Counted from the stretch's first letter, positions 17,796 to 27,608 are shown. The stretch: 64,000 bases of DNA from Pseudomonas sp. K2I15 (GCF_002204795.1 NZ_NIXO01000018.1:1-64000), one strand, 5' to 3'. The notes: generated from the letters alone by a model not told the origin. Translations and numbers: made by a program.

Positions 17796-17851
17796 GTCAG
17801 TATGACCTCATGCATTTTATAGTCACTATGACTACAAGGAGTCATTATGAC
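17796..17851. promoter_or_regulatory. Three NorR/FhpR operator sites
   Basis: Three near-identical 11-base sites read GTCAGTATGAC (17796-17806), GTCACTATGAC (17822-17832) and GTCATTATGAC (17841-17851). They fit the NorR half-site rule GT-N7-AC. Centres are 26 and 19 bases apart. The third overlaps the ATG (17847) of the regulator gene, so bound protein would block its own expression. Confidence 0.85.
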
Positions 17852-19391
17852 TGCGCAACCACTGCTCACCACCCTGCTGCCCCTCGTCGCCGACCTGTCC
17901 CGCGAGCTGCCCGAAGGCGAGCGTTACCGGCGCCTGCTCCAGGCCATGCGCGCCTTGCTGCCCTGTGACGCCGCCGCCCTGCTGCGCCTCGACGGTGAAT
18001 GGCTGGTGCCGCTGGCGGTGGACGGTTTGAGCACCGACACCCTTGGCCGGCGTTTCAAGGTCAGCGAGCACCCGCGCTTTGCCGTGCTGCTCAGCAGCCC
18101 CGGCCCTACCCGCTTTGACAGCGACAGCGAACTGCCCGACCCCTACGACGGTTTGGTGGATGGCCTGCACGGGCACCTGGAAGTCCACGACTGCATGGGC
18201 TGCCCACTGTTTGTCGACGACCAGCCCTGGGGTCTGCTGACCCTTGATGCCCTCGACACCGAGCGTTTTGAGCGGGTGGAACTGGACGCCCTGCAAGCCT
18301 TCGCCAGTCTCGCCGCCGCGACGGTCAATGTCGCCGAACGCATCGAACGCCTGGCACTGCGTGCCGAAGACGAACACCAGCGGGCCGAAATCTACCGCCA
18401 GGCCAGTGGCCAGCAGCACAAGGAAATGATCGGCCAAAGCAAAACCCACAAACGCCTGGTAGAAGAAATCAACCTGGTGGGCGGCAGCGACCTGACCGTG
18501 TTGATCACCGGCGAGACCGGCGTGGGCAAGGAACTGGTGGCCCAGGCGATCCACGCCGCATCAAACCGCGCCGAGAAACCACTGATCAGCCTCAACTGCG
18601 CCGCCCTGCCGGAAACCCTGGTGGAAAGCGAGCTGTTCGGCCATGTGCGCGGGGCGTTCACCGGCGCGCTGAATGAGCGCCGGGGCAAGTTCGAACTGGC
18701 GAATGGCGGCACGCTGTTTCTGGATGAAGTGGGCGAATTGTCCCTCACCGTGCAGGCCAAGCTGCTGCGGGTGCTGCAAAGCGGCCAGTTGCAGCGCTTG
18801 GGGTCGGACAAGGAGCATCAGGTAGATGTGCGCCTGATCGCCGCCACCAACCGGGATTTAGCCGAAGAAGTGCGCAGTGGCCGCTATCGTGCCGACTTCT
18901 ACCACCGCTTGAGTGTGTACCCGCTGCAAGTCCCGGCGTTGCGCGAGCGTGGGCGCGATGTGCTGCTCCTGGCCGGCTTTTTTCTTGAACAGAACCGCTC
19001 ACGCATGGGCCTGGGCAGCTTGCGCCTGACCAGCGATGCCCAGGCGGCGCTGCTGGCTTATACATGGCCGGGCAATGTGCGCGAGCTGGAACACTTGATC
19101 GGCCGCAGCGCACTGAAAGCGCTGGGCAATTGCCGGGAACGGCCGAAGATCCTCAGCCTGAGCGCGGCAGACCTGGACTTGCCGAACGTCACCGCGCCGC
19201 CGATCGACAAGCAGCCCGACGACGTGCCGGACGTCACCGGCGACCTGCGCCTGGCCACCGAGAACTATCAGCGCCAGGTCATCAGTGCCTGCCTGGAACG
19301 CCACCAGCACAACTGGGCCAGCGCGGCCCGCGAGTTGGGCCTGGACCGGGCCAACCTGGGGCGGATGGCCAAGCGCCTGGGCCTGAAATAA
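17847..19391 (+). CDS. norR: NorR/FhpR-type NO-sensing sigma-54 activator
   Basis: 514 residues. An N-terminal GAF domain (about 20-170) would hold the NO-sensing non-haem iron. The central AAA+ domain has Walker A GETGVGKE, the sigma-54 contact loop GAFTGA and LFLDEVGELS. The C-terminal Fis-type helix-turn-helix includes HNWASAARELGLDRANL. It activates the divergent hmp. AGGAG lies 5 bases before its ATG, and an operator covers that start, which suggests autorepression. By context it corresponds to FhpR of P. aeruginosa. Confidence 0.93.
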   Translation: MTAQPLLTTLLPLVADLSRELPEGERYRRLLQAMRALLPCDAAALLRLDGEWLVPLAVDGLSTDTLGRRFKVSEHPRFAVLLSSPGPTRFDSDSELPDPYDGLVDGLHGHLEVHDCMGCPLFVDDQPWGLLTLDALDTERFERVELDALQAFASLAAATVNVAERIERLALRAEDEHQRAEIYRQASGQQHKEMIGQSKTHKRLVEEINLVGGSDLTVLITGETGVGKELVAQAIHAASNRAEKPLISLNCAALPETLVESELFGHVRGAFTGALNERRGKFELANGGTLFLDEVGELSLTVQAKLLRVLQSGQLQRLGSDKEHQVDVRLIAATNRDLAEEVRSGRYRADFYHRLSVYPLQVPALRERGRDVLLLAGFFLEQNRSRMGLGSLRLTSDAQAALLAYTWPGNVRELEHLIGRSALKALGNCRERPKILSLSAADLDLPNVTAPPIDKQPDDVPDVTGDLRLATENYQRQVISACLERHQHNWASAARELGLDRANLGRMAKRLGLK

Positions 19392-19423
19392 CGAGCTCTG
19401 GTTCTCAGACAAAAGGGATTAAA

Positions 19424-19530
19424 TGTGGGAGCTGTCGAGCTTTAGCGAGGCTGCGATGGCATCACCGCGGTGCACCTGCAAGGCCGCAGCGCCCGCATCG
19501 CAGCCTCGCTTGGGCTCGACAGTTCCCACA
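19424..19530. repeat. Intergenic palindrome between convergent genes
   Basis: Arms of about 34 bases (19424-19457 and 19496-19530) begin TGTGGGAGCTGTCGAGC and pair with few mismatches around a GC-rich loop. It separates the convergent ends of norR (19391) and the EamA gene (19531), reaching the stop codon of the latter. A dispersed repeat that may act as terminator. Confidence 0.7.
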
Positions 19531-20442
19531 CTAGACCTGCTTCGCCTTGTAGACAGGATTGATTGGCGCGCCAGCCTTGGGTTTGCGAAACACCAACACA
19601 TTCCCCAGCATCACCAGCACCAACCCCGCCAACGCCGGCGCCGTCCACTGATAGCCCTCGGCAAATGCCGAGACGTTCAGCGCCACCACCGGGAACAGCA
19701 CGGTGCAATACGCCGCCCGCTCCGGCCCCATGCGGCCGACCAGCGTCAGGTAGGCGGTAAAACCAATCACCGAACCCGGGATCACCAGGTACAGCAACGA
19801 ACCGATATAGCGGCTGTTCCACTCCATGTCGAACGGAATGCCCTGCACCGCGCAGTACATCGCCAACATCGAGGCACCATAGGCCATGCCCCAGGCATTG
19901 GTGGTCAGCGGCTTGAGGCCGGCCTTCTGTTGCAGGCTCGAGAGTATGTTGCCCGCCGAGAAACACATAGTGCCAAGCAACGCCAGGCCCAGACCGAGCA
20001 AGGTTTGCGGGCTGGCGGTGTGCCCCACCAGCTCCGGCCAGAACAACAGCCCCAGGCCGAGCAAGCCGAGACCGCCGCCCATCAACACATTGCGTGCAAC
20101 CCTCTGACCGAAGAACACCCGCGCGTTCAGCGCGTTCCACAAGGTGGCCGTCGAGAACACCACCGCCACCAGGCCGCTGGGGATCCATTGGCTGGCAGTC
20201 AGGAAGCACATGAAGTTGACGCAAAACAGGCACAAACCCTGGGCCAGGCAGATCAAATGCCCGCGCCGGTTCATCACCTGCAGCTTGCGGCTGAGCAGCA
20301 GCATCACAAACAGCACCAGCGCCGCGAGGCCGAAGCGATAGACGATGGACACCGGAATAGCCACCACCCCCAGCTGCCACTTGAGAGCAATCCACGTGGT
20401 GCCCCAGATCAGTACGGTGAGTAAATACAGGAAAAGGTTCAT
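19531..20442 (-). CDS. EamA/DMT-family exporter
   Basis: About 303 residues from the ATG at 20442. The longer frame to 20589 adds a non-conserved stretch. Ten hydrophobic helices are arranged as two EamA repeats, beginning MNLFLYLLTVLIWGTTWIAL. Family members export amino acids or other small metabolites. The gene is divergent from an AraC regulator whose start is 137 bases away, so that regulator may control it. Substrate unknown. Confidence 0.88.
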   Translation of the reverse strand: MNLFLYLLTVLIWGTTWIALKWQLGVVAIPVSIVYRFGLAALVLFVMLLLSRKLQVMNRRGHLICLAQGLCLFCVNFMCFLTASQWIPSGLVAVVFSTATLWNALNARVFFGQRVARNVLMGGGLGLLGLGLLFWPELVGHTASPQTLLGLGLALLGTMCFSAGNILSSLQQKAGLKPLTTNAWGMAYGASMLAMYCAVQGIPFDMEWNSRYIGSLLYLVIPGSVIGFTAYLTLVGRMGPERAAYCTVLFPVVALNVSAFAEGYQWTAPALAGLVLVMLGNVLVFRKPKAGAPINPVYKAKQV

Positions 20443-20579
20443 GGCGGGCTCCGAGGGTTGAGCCACAGTGTCGCCCCGGGTGGCGGCAGGCCGCTTGCAG
20501 ATTCTTGCGCTTTTGTCGGCTGCCGGGCTCACAGCCACCGCCGCTGGGAGTAGGATGCAAGCCGTCAGAGAGTACGAAT

Positions 20580-21455
20580 ATGCCGCCACTGGAAACCCTG
20601 CAAGTCTTTCAATCCCTCAACCGTTCGCCCAACGCTCGCCTTGAGCTGTGCGCCGAGCTCGGTGACGGCTTGTCTGCAGCCTTGTGGAGCAACCATCACG
20701 ACGCCCAGGATTACGAAGCCCCCGACCACCACACGTTGTCCTGCTACATCGGCGGTGGCACCGGCACCTTTCGCCGTGACCAGCCCGGTACCAAGGGCGG
20801 CCCGGACAAGCTGTGCATCCTGCCGGCTGACCACCAGTCCGCCTGGGTGATCAATGGCGAGATCCGTCTGGCCCATGTGTATTTCAGCCCGGAACAATTC
20901 GCCCTCGGCTGCGTGACGCTGCTGGACCGCGAGCCGCGGGAGTTGCTGTTGCGTGAGAGCACGTTCCTGGACGATGCCCAGCAGGCCCGGCGTTTTCACC
21001 AGTTGATCAGCCTGAACTGGAAAGAGCCCGGCGAACGCTTGTTGACCAGCAGCCTGGCCCACGAAATGCTCAGCCATACCTTGCTCAGCCAGGTGGGGAT
21101 GCGTGAGGGTTTGCGCTTGAAGGGCGGACTCGCTGCCCACCAGCGCCGGCAATTGGTGGAGTACATCGACCAGCAACTGGCCGAGCCGGTCACCCTGGGG
21201 CAACTGGCGGGGTTGTGTGCGTTGTCGGAGTACCACTTTGCGCGGATGTTTCGCGAGAGCTTTGGCCTGCCGCCCCACCAGTACCTGCTGGCGCGGCGAC
21301 TGGCGCGCGCCCGGGAGCTGTTGCGTGGCGGGTCGTTGCCGCTGGGTGAGATTGCGCTGGCGTGCGGGTTTTCCAGTGCCAGCCACTTTACCAACCGGTT
21401 CCGCCAGGCGATGGGCGCGACGCCTGGGGAATACCGGCAGGCATTTCTGCCCTGA
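20580..21455 (+). CDS. AraC-family transcriptional regulator
   Basis: 291 residues from the ATG at 20580. The N-terminal half is a cupin-like sensor region (HTLSCYIGGGTGTFRRD). The C-terminal 100 residues carry two helix-turn-helix motifs: LGQLAGLCALSEYHFARMF, and IALACGFSSASHFTNRFRQA followed by GATPGEYR. Divergent from the EamA exporter, its probable target. The ribosome site is weak. Confidence 0.88.
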   Translation: MPPLETLQVFQSLNRSPNARLELCAELGDGLSAALWSNHHDAQDYEAPDHHTLSCYIGGGTGTFRRDQPGTKGGPDKLCILPADHQSAWVINGEIRLAHVYFSPEQFALGCVTLLDREPRELLLRESTFLDDAQQARRFHQLISLNWKEPGERLLTSSLAHEMLSHTLLSQVGMREGLRLKGGLAAHQRRQLVEYIDQQLAEPVTLGQLAGLCALSEYHFARMFRESFGLPPHQYLLARRLARARELLRGGSLPLGEIALACGFSSASHFTNRFRQAMGATPGEYRQAFLP

Positions 21456-21508
21456 AATACAATCTACCCAGCCACACAGGCCCGCTCCCACATTTTGATC
21501 TTCGGTGC

Positions 21509-22969
21509 TCAATAGGCCGTGCTGTTGGCCAGCACCGTGGCCAGGCGGTTTTCCAATGCCTTGACCCGCGCACCTTCGACCACGTAGTTATTGGTCACCA
21601 TCGAAAACACCAGCTTGCGCCCCTTGGCATCGGTGACATAACCGGTCAACGACGACACGCCGCTCATGGAGCCGGTCTTGCCGTGCAGGTTGTTTTGCGC
21701 CGCCGTGCCCCGCAGGCGGTAGCGCAGGCTGCCGCCCACCATGCGTTCCGGATTACCGGCAACCGGCAACGCGTTGTACCAGGCGTTGAACCAAGGCTGT
21801 TTGCTTGCGGCCAGCAGCAGGTCCGTCAGGTTCTGCGACGACACCAGGTTACGCCGGGACAACCCCGAACCGTCGACCTGATTCAACGTGCCCGCATCAA
21901 TCCCCTGGCGCTTCAAAAACCCCGCCACTGCCGCTACACCGGCAGGCGCGGTACCGGCATTCGCCGTCTTGCGCCCCATGGTCTTGAGCAATGCTTCAGA
22001 CATGTTGTTGTTGGAAAGCTTGAGCAATGGCGTGATCAACTCCTGCAACGGCGCCGACTCATGCATCGCCAGCACCGTTGCGGTGGTCGGCGTCGCACCG
22101 CCTATAACACGACGCCCTTGCACCGTAATCCCCTGCTGCACCAACGCCTGCTCGAACAGATTGGCCACCAGTTGCGTCGGCTCCCAAACGCTGACCCATT
22201 GCCGGCTCTGCTTGCCCGGCGCCAACGCGCCACTGAGGCGCAACAGGTTGGTGCCGTGCTGGCGATTGATCCCATAGCTGTTGCCCGCGCCGCTGACGGC
22301 ACGGTTGCTGATCTGTACGTAGTCGGTCGCCGGGCTGATCTCCACCGTCACCGGGCGCCCCGCCACCATCGGCGCCTTGGCCGTGACCATCAGGGAGCCC
22401 GCATCAAAGTCGTCATTGGGCGACACCGTCAGCGCCGAAATCTGCGCGCCGTAGTAGGTGCTTTCATCGTCCTGGGACCAGTCGGTGCCCAGCCGCTCGG
22501 CGTCGAAAAAGGTGTCGTCGAACACCAGATCGCCCTGCACCTGCTTGATGCCCTGCTGCGCCAGGCTGGCCGCCAACGCCTGGTAATCCGCCCACTGGAC
22601 CGTCGGGTCGCCCAGGCCGCGCAGGTAGAGGTTGCCGTTAAGCTGCGGGCCCTGTCGGGTGCCAGTGCTCAACACCTGCGTGGCAAAACGGTACTGCGGC
22701 CCCAGCACATCCATCGCCGCCGCAGTGGTCAGCAGCTTGAGGCTGGAGGCCGGGGTCAGCCGCGTGTGCGGGTTGTGTTGGTAGAGCGTGCTGCCACTGC
22801 GGGCATCGCGCACCATCACCGACACGCTGGCACCGTGCAGGGCCGGGTCGGCCAGCAGTTGGTCGAGGGTGTCGCTGGTGGAAGTGTTCGGCGCCGTGGC
22901 GCAGCCGCCCAGCAACAAGCTCAAGCCCAGCAGCAGCCCGCTGGCGTGTGTCCATCGTCCCAACCGCAT
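21509..22969 (-). CDS. dacB: D-alanyl-D-alanine carboxypeptidase/endopeptidase (PBP4)
   Basis: 486 residues, class C penicillin-binding protein. The signal ends in a lipobox, LLLGGC, so it is probably an outer- or inner-membrane lipoprotein. Active-site motifs are SSLK (SxxK) in TPASSLKLLT, SNN in KLSNNNMSE, and KTG in LHGKTGSMSGV. It trims or cleaves peptidoglycan cross-links in the periplasm. Monocistronic between an AraC gene and the YncE-like gene. Confidence 0.94.
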   Translation of the reverse strand: MRLGRWTHASGLLLGLSLLLGGCATAPNTSTSDTLDQLLADPALHGASVSVMVRDARSGSTLYQHNPHTRLTPASSLKLLTTAAAMDVLGPQYRFATQVLSTGTRQGPQLNGNLYLRGLGDPTVQWADYQALAASLAQQGIKQVQGDLVFDDTFFDAERLGTDWSQDDESTYYGAQISALTVSPNDDFDAGSLMVTAKAPMVAGRPVTVEISPATDYVQISNRAVSGAGNSYGINRQHGTNLLRLSGALAPGKQSRQWVSVWEPTQLVANLFEQALVQQGITVQGRRVIGGATPTTATVLAMHESAPLQELITPLLKLSNNNMSEALLKTMGRKTANAGTAPAGVAAVAGFLKRQGIDAGTLNQVDGSGLSRRNLVSSQNLTDLLLAASKQPWFNAWYNALPVAGNPERMVGGSLRYRLRGTAAQNNLHGKTGSMSGVSSLTGYVTDAKGRKLVFSMVTNNYVVEGARVKALENRLATVLANSTAY

Positions 22970-23023
22970 AAACCTGGTATTCCTTGAATTTCGAGAGTGC
23001 GCAGCTTGTGGAATTCCTCCCGG

Positions 23024-24061
23024 TCAATCAAGGCCCAGGGTGGTTACGGAAAATGTATTGGCGTGAAACAGCGGGTCTGGCTTGGGCTCGGCCTTGCTCG
23101 GCGCCGGTTGGGTAAAGTCCATGGCCGGCAGGAATACCCGCTGGCTCGCCGGGTCGAACGCCATGTTGTAAGCCGTCGGCAACGTGCTGATGCTGGCGCG
23201 CACAGCGTAGTGATCGGCATCCAGTTGATCCACCAGCGTCAGGTTGGCGTCGACGCCACTGGGGATCAGCAAGCGTCGATGCTGCTGGTCGTAGGCCAGG
23301 GCGTTGACGTCGCGGGTGATGGGCAGCGTCGCCTTCACTTCACCGGTTTCCCGGTCGGCGACGATCAACACTGGCGCCTCACCGCGGCACGCCACGAACA
23401 GTCGCTGGCGTGCTACGTCCTGGGCCAGGGCGCTGGGTTTGGGGCAATCGGCGAACTGCCAGGTGTCGAGTAGCGCAAAGGTGCTCGCCGAGTAACGGGC
23501 GACCTTGCCTTCATCGCGCATCGGCAGGAAGAAGCTGCCATCGCCCTTGACCAGCAACGGGTCGATTTTCTTCACCGCCAGCTCATGGGCGCCGGTGATC
23601 CGCTCCTGCTTCGGGTCAAATTCAAACAGCGTCGAACGATCCGCCCGACGCCCGCTGACGATAATCACCTTGCCGGTCGAGGGCTCGTACACCGCGCTGT
23701 TGAGGTTGCTTTGCGCCACCGGGATGCACTTCAGGGGCTTGAGTGTGGATAACTGCACCACACTCAAACTGCCGTCTGTGTTGAGCACGAATACCCGGTC
23801 CACCTCGGGCACGAACACCACACCATTGGCGCCTTCGGACTGCGCCACGGTCTTGACCAGGCGCTGGCGTTTCACATCAAACACGCCGAGGCCGTTTTCC
23901 CGGCGCGCCACGAACAGATAAGGCCGGGTCGGGTCCAGCCCGACAAAGCCCCAGCTGTGGGCGGAACCGGGCAGCGTCACCCGGTGTTCGCGATGATAGG
24001 TTGAGTCATCGGCCCAAGACGCTCCGCTGATCAACAGTGCTGCCAGTAGCCAATGCTTCAT
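23024..24061 (-). CDS. Periplasmic YncE-like beta-propeller protein
   Basis: 345 residues with a signal peptide (LLAALLISGASWADDST). Repeated blade-like motifs such as RPYLFVARRENGLGVFDV, DRVFVLNTDGSLSVVQL and QRLFVACRGEAPVLIV fit a seven-bladed propeller of the YncE/YVTN type. Its ATG overlaps the TonB receptor stop (TGATG), so the two are co-translated. A role in siderophore uptake or iron release is inferred from the pairing only. Confidence 0.82.
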   Translation of the reverse strand: MKHWLLAALLISGASWADDSTYHREHRVTLPGSAHSWGFVGLDPTRPYLFVARRENGLGVFDVKRQRLVKTVAQSEGANGVVFVPEVDRVFVLNTDGSLSVVQLSTLKPLKCIPVAQSNLNSAVYEPSTGKVIIVSGRRADRSTLFEFDPKQERITGAHELAVKKIDPLLVKGDGSFFLPMRDEGKVARYSASTFALLDTWQFADCPKPSALAQDVARQRLFVACRGEAPVLIVADRETGEVKATLPITRDVNALAYDQQHRRLLIPSGVDANLTLVDQLDADHYAVRASISTLPTAYNMAFDPASQRVFLPAMDFTQPAPSKAEPKPDPLFHANTFSVTTLGLD

Positions 24062-26487
24062 CAGAACTCCAGGGTGCTGGAGACGGACACCTGACGTGCG
24101 TCGCCGATGGAGACGAAGTATTTGCTGACTGCCGAGGTGTAGTAGGTTTTATCGAAGATGTTCTTCACGTTGAGCTGGAACTTGACCTTCTGCCCTTCGA
24201 TCTTGGTGTCGTAAGTGGCGAACGCGTCAGCCACGGTGTAACCCGGAAGGTCGAAAGTATTGCCCGCATCGCCGGCGCGCTGCCCGACATACCGCGCCCC
24301 GCTGCCGACCCGCAGCCGGTCACCACCGATGATGCTGCCGAAGTCATACACCGCTGACAGCGAGCCGGTGTTCTTCGCGACGTTCTGCAGGTCATTGCCT
24401 TTGTACTTGGTGTCTTCGATCACCACCGCGTCCGTATAGGCATAGCTTGCGATCACGCTCCACTGGTCGGTCAACTGACCGCTGACGTCCAGTTCGAGCC
24501 CACGGGAACGCACCTTGCCAGCGACGCTGTAAACCGAGGTTGCACCATCACCGACCTGAACCAGCACGTTGCGTTTGTCGATATTGAACAGCGCCGCACT
24601 CGCCGTAATGCGTCCAGGCAAATCGAGCTTGGCGCCCAACTCCCAGGCCTTCGATTGCTCGGGCTCAAGACTGCCATCCAGCACCATCTTGTTGGCCAGT
24701 GGAGCAATGGTCGAGTTGGGTTTGAACGACTCGGTGTAGCTGCCATAGAACGACAGCTCATCGGTGTAGCGATACACCAGGCCCGCACGCGGCACCCATT
24801 TCTGGCCGTTGCCGTCGGTATTGGCCGTGAACGGCACACCCTTGCCGGCGTATTGGTCGTACATCTGATAGCGCGCACCGCCCACCAGAATCCACTGGTC
24901 GGTCAGGTGAATGGCGTCCTGGAAGAACAACGAGTCGCTGCGCAGCAGGTCGGTCTGGTTACTGTCGGCCGCGCTGACGGTGGTGCCCGCCACTTCCCCG
25001 CCGTACACCGGATCGTTGTAGTTGAACGTACCGCGACTTGCCTGGCGGATCAGGTCGGCACGGTAGATCTTGCGGTACTCGTCATCCAGGCCGAAGGTCA
25101 GGTCGTGCTGCATGCCGGCGACGTTCACCTTACCTTCAAGGCTCGCGGTGGCGAAGCGATCGGTGGTCAGCGCGCCCTTGGTGCCGTCCATGCTGCGGGT
25201 CACGGTGCCGTTGGCGCTGACTGCGGAGACGCGCACCTGGCTGGCATCGTAGGTCTCGCGGTTCCAGCTGTAGCCGAAGTGGGCTTTCCAATCGTCGTTC
25301 AGGTCATGGTCGGCTTCGAAGCGGTACAGGTCCGAACGGCCCTCCATGTTGTTGAACGGTTCGTCCAGGCGGCGAGTGGCCGGGATATCCAACGGATGGT
25401 TTGTGGTGGGGCTGATCGCAGTCCCCCGGTCGAACGGCGAGAGAAACTCCCGATGCTCATAGGCAAACAACAGCTTGGTGCTCTCGCCATACCAGGCCAG
25501 CGACGGCGCGATCAGGCTCTCGCGGTGAGTGCCGAAGTTGCGCCAGTAATCTTCGTCTTCATGGTCAACGATCAGGCGATACGCCAACCCGCTGTCACCG
25601 ATGGGCCCGGTGGTGTCGAGGTTGCCGCCGCTGCCGTTCTTGCCGTCACCAAAGGTCGAACCGCGCACGGTCAGCGAGGTGGACTGGATCAGCTCGGGTT
25701 TCTTGCTGACCACGTTGACCACGCCGCCCGGGTCCTGGATGCCGTACAGCAACGACGACGGGCCCTTGAGCACTTCGACGCGCTCGGCGGTGGCGTTCAG
25801 CGCCCGGCCCTGCACCAGCGGCATGCCGTCCTGCATGATCGAACCGTTACGGTTATCGCCGAAGCCGCGCAACATCACCGCATCCTGGGTGCTGCCCAAG
25901 GTGTTGGCCTGGGTGATGCCGCTGATGTTGGTCAGGGCATCGTCGAGGTTGCGCGGCTGTTGATCGCGCATCACCTGGGCCGGCACCACGTTGACGGTTT
26001 GTGGGGTTTCCAGCAGCAAGCCGTGGGAGCGCATCACCGAACTGGTGGGCGGCGGCTGGTAGCTGGTGGTATCCGAGGCCTGGTCGGCACCGTTGATGGT
26101 GGTGGCACCGAGGTTCAGCGCACCGTCGGTCGGCAGCGGTTCCAGGGCCAGGGTGCGGGCGTCGATCTGGCGGAAGGTGAAGCCGGAATTGCCCAGCAGA
26201 CGCTGCATGGCCTGGCTCGCGCTCATTTGCCCGGTGATGGCCGGGGCCTTGATCGCGTAGGGCGCTTCGTCGGTGTAGACCACGCTGATGCCGGTCACCC
26301 GGGTGAAGTCGCTCAAGGCCTGCGGCAGCGGCTTGGCAGCCAGGGCAAAGTTGAACTGCGTACTCTGTTGCTCCGCCTGCGACGCCTGCGCCACGCCCAG
26401 AGGCAGCAGCGCCAGCCCCGAAACTGCCAATACCGAGGCTCCCAGCCACTGTTTAACCGAACCCGCCGACGTTGCCCTGGACTTCAT
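24061..26487 (-). CDS. TonB-dependent siderophore receptor with STN signalling domain
   Basis: 808 residues. After the signal peptide comes an N-terminal STN/secretin-like domain (FNFALAAKPLPQALSDFTRV), which in FecA-like transducers talks to an anti-sigma factor. It is followed by a plug (SVMRSHGLLLETPQTVNVVP, LRGFGDNRNGSIMQDGMPL) and a 22-stranded barrel ending in the usual aromatic residue (SSTLEF). It probably imports a ferric siderophore across the outer membrane. No FecIR-type sigma/anti-sigma pair lies beside it here, so either a distant pair is used or signalling has been lost. Confidence 0.93.
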   Translation of the reverse strand: MKSRATSAGSVKQWLGASVLAVSGLALLPLGVAQASQAEQQSTQFNFALAAKPLPQALSDFTRVTGISVVYTDEAPYAIKAPAITGQMSASQAMQRLLGNSGFTFRQIDARTLALEPLPTDGALNLGATTINGADQASDTTSYQPPPTSSVMRSHGLLLETPQTVNVVPAQVMRDQQPRNLDDALTNISGITQANTLGSTQDAVMLRGFGDNRNGSIMQDGMPLVQGRALNATAERVEVLKGPSSLLYGIQDPGGVVNVVSKKPELIQSTSLTVRGSTFGDGKNGSGGNLDTTGPIGDSGLAYRLIVDHEDEDYWRNFGTHRESLIAPSLAWYGESTKLLFAYEHREFLSPFDRGTAISPTTNHPLDIPATRRLDEPFNNMEGRSDLYRFEADHDLNDDWKAHFGYSWNRETYDASQVRVSAVSANGTVTRSMDGTKGALTTDRFATASLEGKVNVAGMQHDLTFGLDDEYRKIYRADLIRQASRGTFNYNDPVYGGEVAGTTVSAADSNQTDLLRSDSLFFQDAIHLTDQWILVGGARYQMYDQYAGKGVPFTANTDGNGQKWVPRAGLVYRYTDELSFYGSYTESFKPNSTIAPLANKMVLDGSLEPEQSKAWELGAKLDLPGRITASAALFNIDKRNVLVQVGDGATSVYSVAGKVRSRGLELDVSGQLTDQWSVIASYAYTDAVVIEDTKYKGNDLQNVAKNTGSLSAVYDFGSIIGGDRLRVGSGARYVGQRAGDAGNTFDLPGYTVADAFATYDTKIEGQKVKFQLNVKNIFDKTYYTSAVSKYFVSIGDARQVSVSSTLEF

Positions 26488-26520
26488 GCTTGAGAACCCG
26501 TGTGTAAAAAGCGCTGTTAA

Positions 26521-26535
26521 TGCGAATTAATCGCA
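26521..26535. promoter_or_regulatory. Possible Fur-type palindrome
   Basis: TGCGAATTAATCGCA has perfect five-base arms around ATTAA, 34 bases upstream of the siderophore receptor start. It is only loosely like the Fur box GATAATGATAATCATTATC, but the position suits an iron-responsive operator. Confidence 0.35.
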
Positions 26536-26597
26536 GTTTCAAGCACTACACGGATGGCCGACAGGTTTACCTCACACTGATTTGAAAATAATTTCAG

Positions 26598-27533
26598 TCA
26601 CGCCGGTTGGATCCGAAATCCGAAGCGTGGAAAGTGCACATGCACGGTGCCGCCGCGTTCGTCGGTGCGGCGCAGAATCAGCTCTTCACTGCCGGTAAAC
26701 AGCAGTTCCCCGGCCACCGGGTCGACACCATAATCGGTCGCCGAGAGGGTCACCTGCTGGCCGGCCTTGAAGCCGTTCGGGTCGACGAACAACTCTTCAG
26801 GCAAGGCCGCCGGTGCCGCGTTGCGGGCCACTTCCAGCGCCTGTTCCGAACTCATTTCGCTGGAGGTGCCATGGCCAAAACCAAACACCCGGCCCAGCCA
26901 GGCCGAAACGGCCGGATAGGCGTCCACCAGCGGCGCGGTCACTGGTGTGGCCTTGAGGAACCACAGTGGATGGGCCAGGGAGAAGTCGGCAATCGACGGC
27001 TCGCCAAACAGGAAGTCCCCCGACTCGCGCTGCAACTGTTGCTCCAGCCGCGCCATGATCGCCGGCCATTGGTGGCGCGCCAGATCCGCCGGGATGCGTG
27101 TCGCCGAACCGCCGCTGAACAAGGCGGTACGGTCGGCGATAAACGCCTTGATCGCTTCCGGCGCCAACTTGGCAAAACGCACTGCCACCGACTCCGGCTG
27201 GAACACCAGGCTGACCGCATGGGCAAACACCACGGAGTCGGCCCAGGCGGCGAAGGTGCGGGTGATTGCTTCCTGGCCGAGCGGGAACAGTGCCGGTGAG
27301 GATTTTTCCTGCTCAAGGCGCCGGGCAATCAAGGCGGTGTCGCAATAGATGTCGGCGCCCACCTGCAACACGGGCGTCTTGCGATAGCCGCCGGTGAGCG
27401 CGGTGAGGTCGGGCTTGGGCATCACCGGCGAGATGTGCACCGAACGCCAGGACAAGCCCTTGAAGCCCAGCAGCAGGCGAGCCTTTTCCGCAAATGGGGA
27501 TGTCGGGTAATGGTGCAGAATTAACTCGGACAT
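26598..27533 (-). CDS. Glutathione S-transferase family protein with C-terminal extension
   Basis: 311 residues. A thioredoxin-like N-terminal domain (LILHHYPTSPFAEKARLLLG, then GYRKTPVLQVGADIYCDTALI) is followed by a helical GST C-terminal region. About 70 extra residues at the end (from FVDPNGFKAGQQVTL) form a predicted beta-rich tail absent from classical GSTs. GGAG lies 6 bases before the ATG. Substrate unknown. Confidence 0.87.
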   Translation of the reverse strand: MSELILHHYPTSPFAEKARLLLGFKGLSWRSVHISPVMPKPDLTALTGGYRKTPVLQVGADIYCDTALIARRLEQEKSSPALFPLGQEAITRTFAAWADSVVFAHAVSLVFQPESVAVRFAKLAPEAIKAFIADRTALFSGGSATRIPADLARHQWPAIMARLEQQLQRESGDFLFGEPSIADFSLAHPLWFLKATPVTAPLVDAYPAVSAWLGRVFGFGHGTSSEMSSEQALEVARNAAPAALPEELFVDPNGFKAGQQVTLSATDYGVDPVAGELLFTGSEELILRRTDERGGTVHVHFPRFGFRIQPA

Positions 27534-27608
27534 GCTGGACTCCGCTAAACAAGTAGATGCTCAGCTTAGCGCGGCAAACCGCCGATTGGTGTGATGGGAG
27601 CCCATCAG

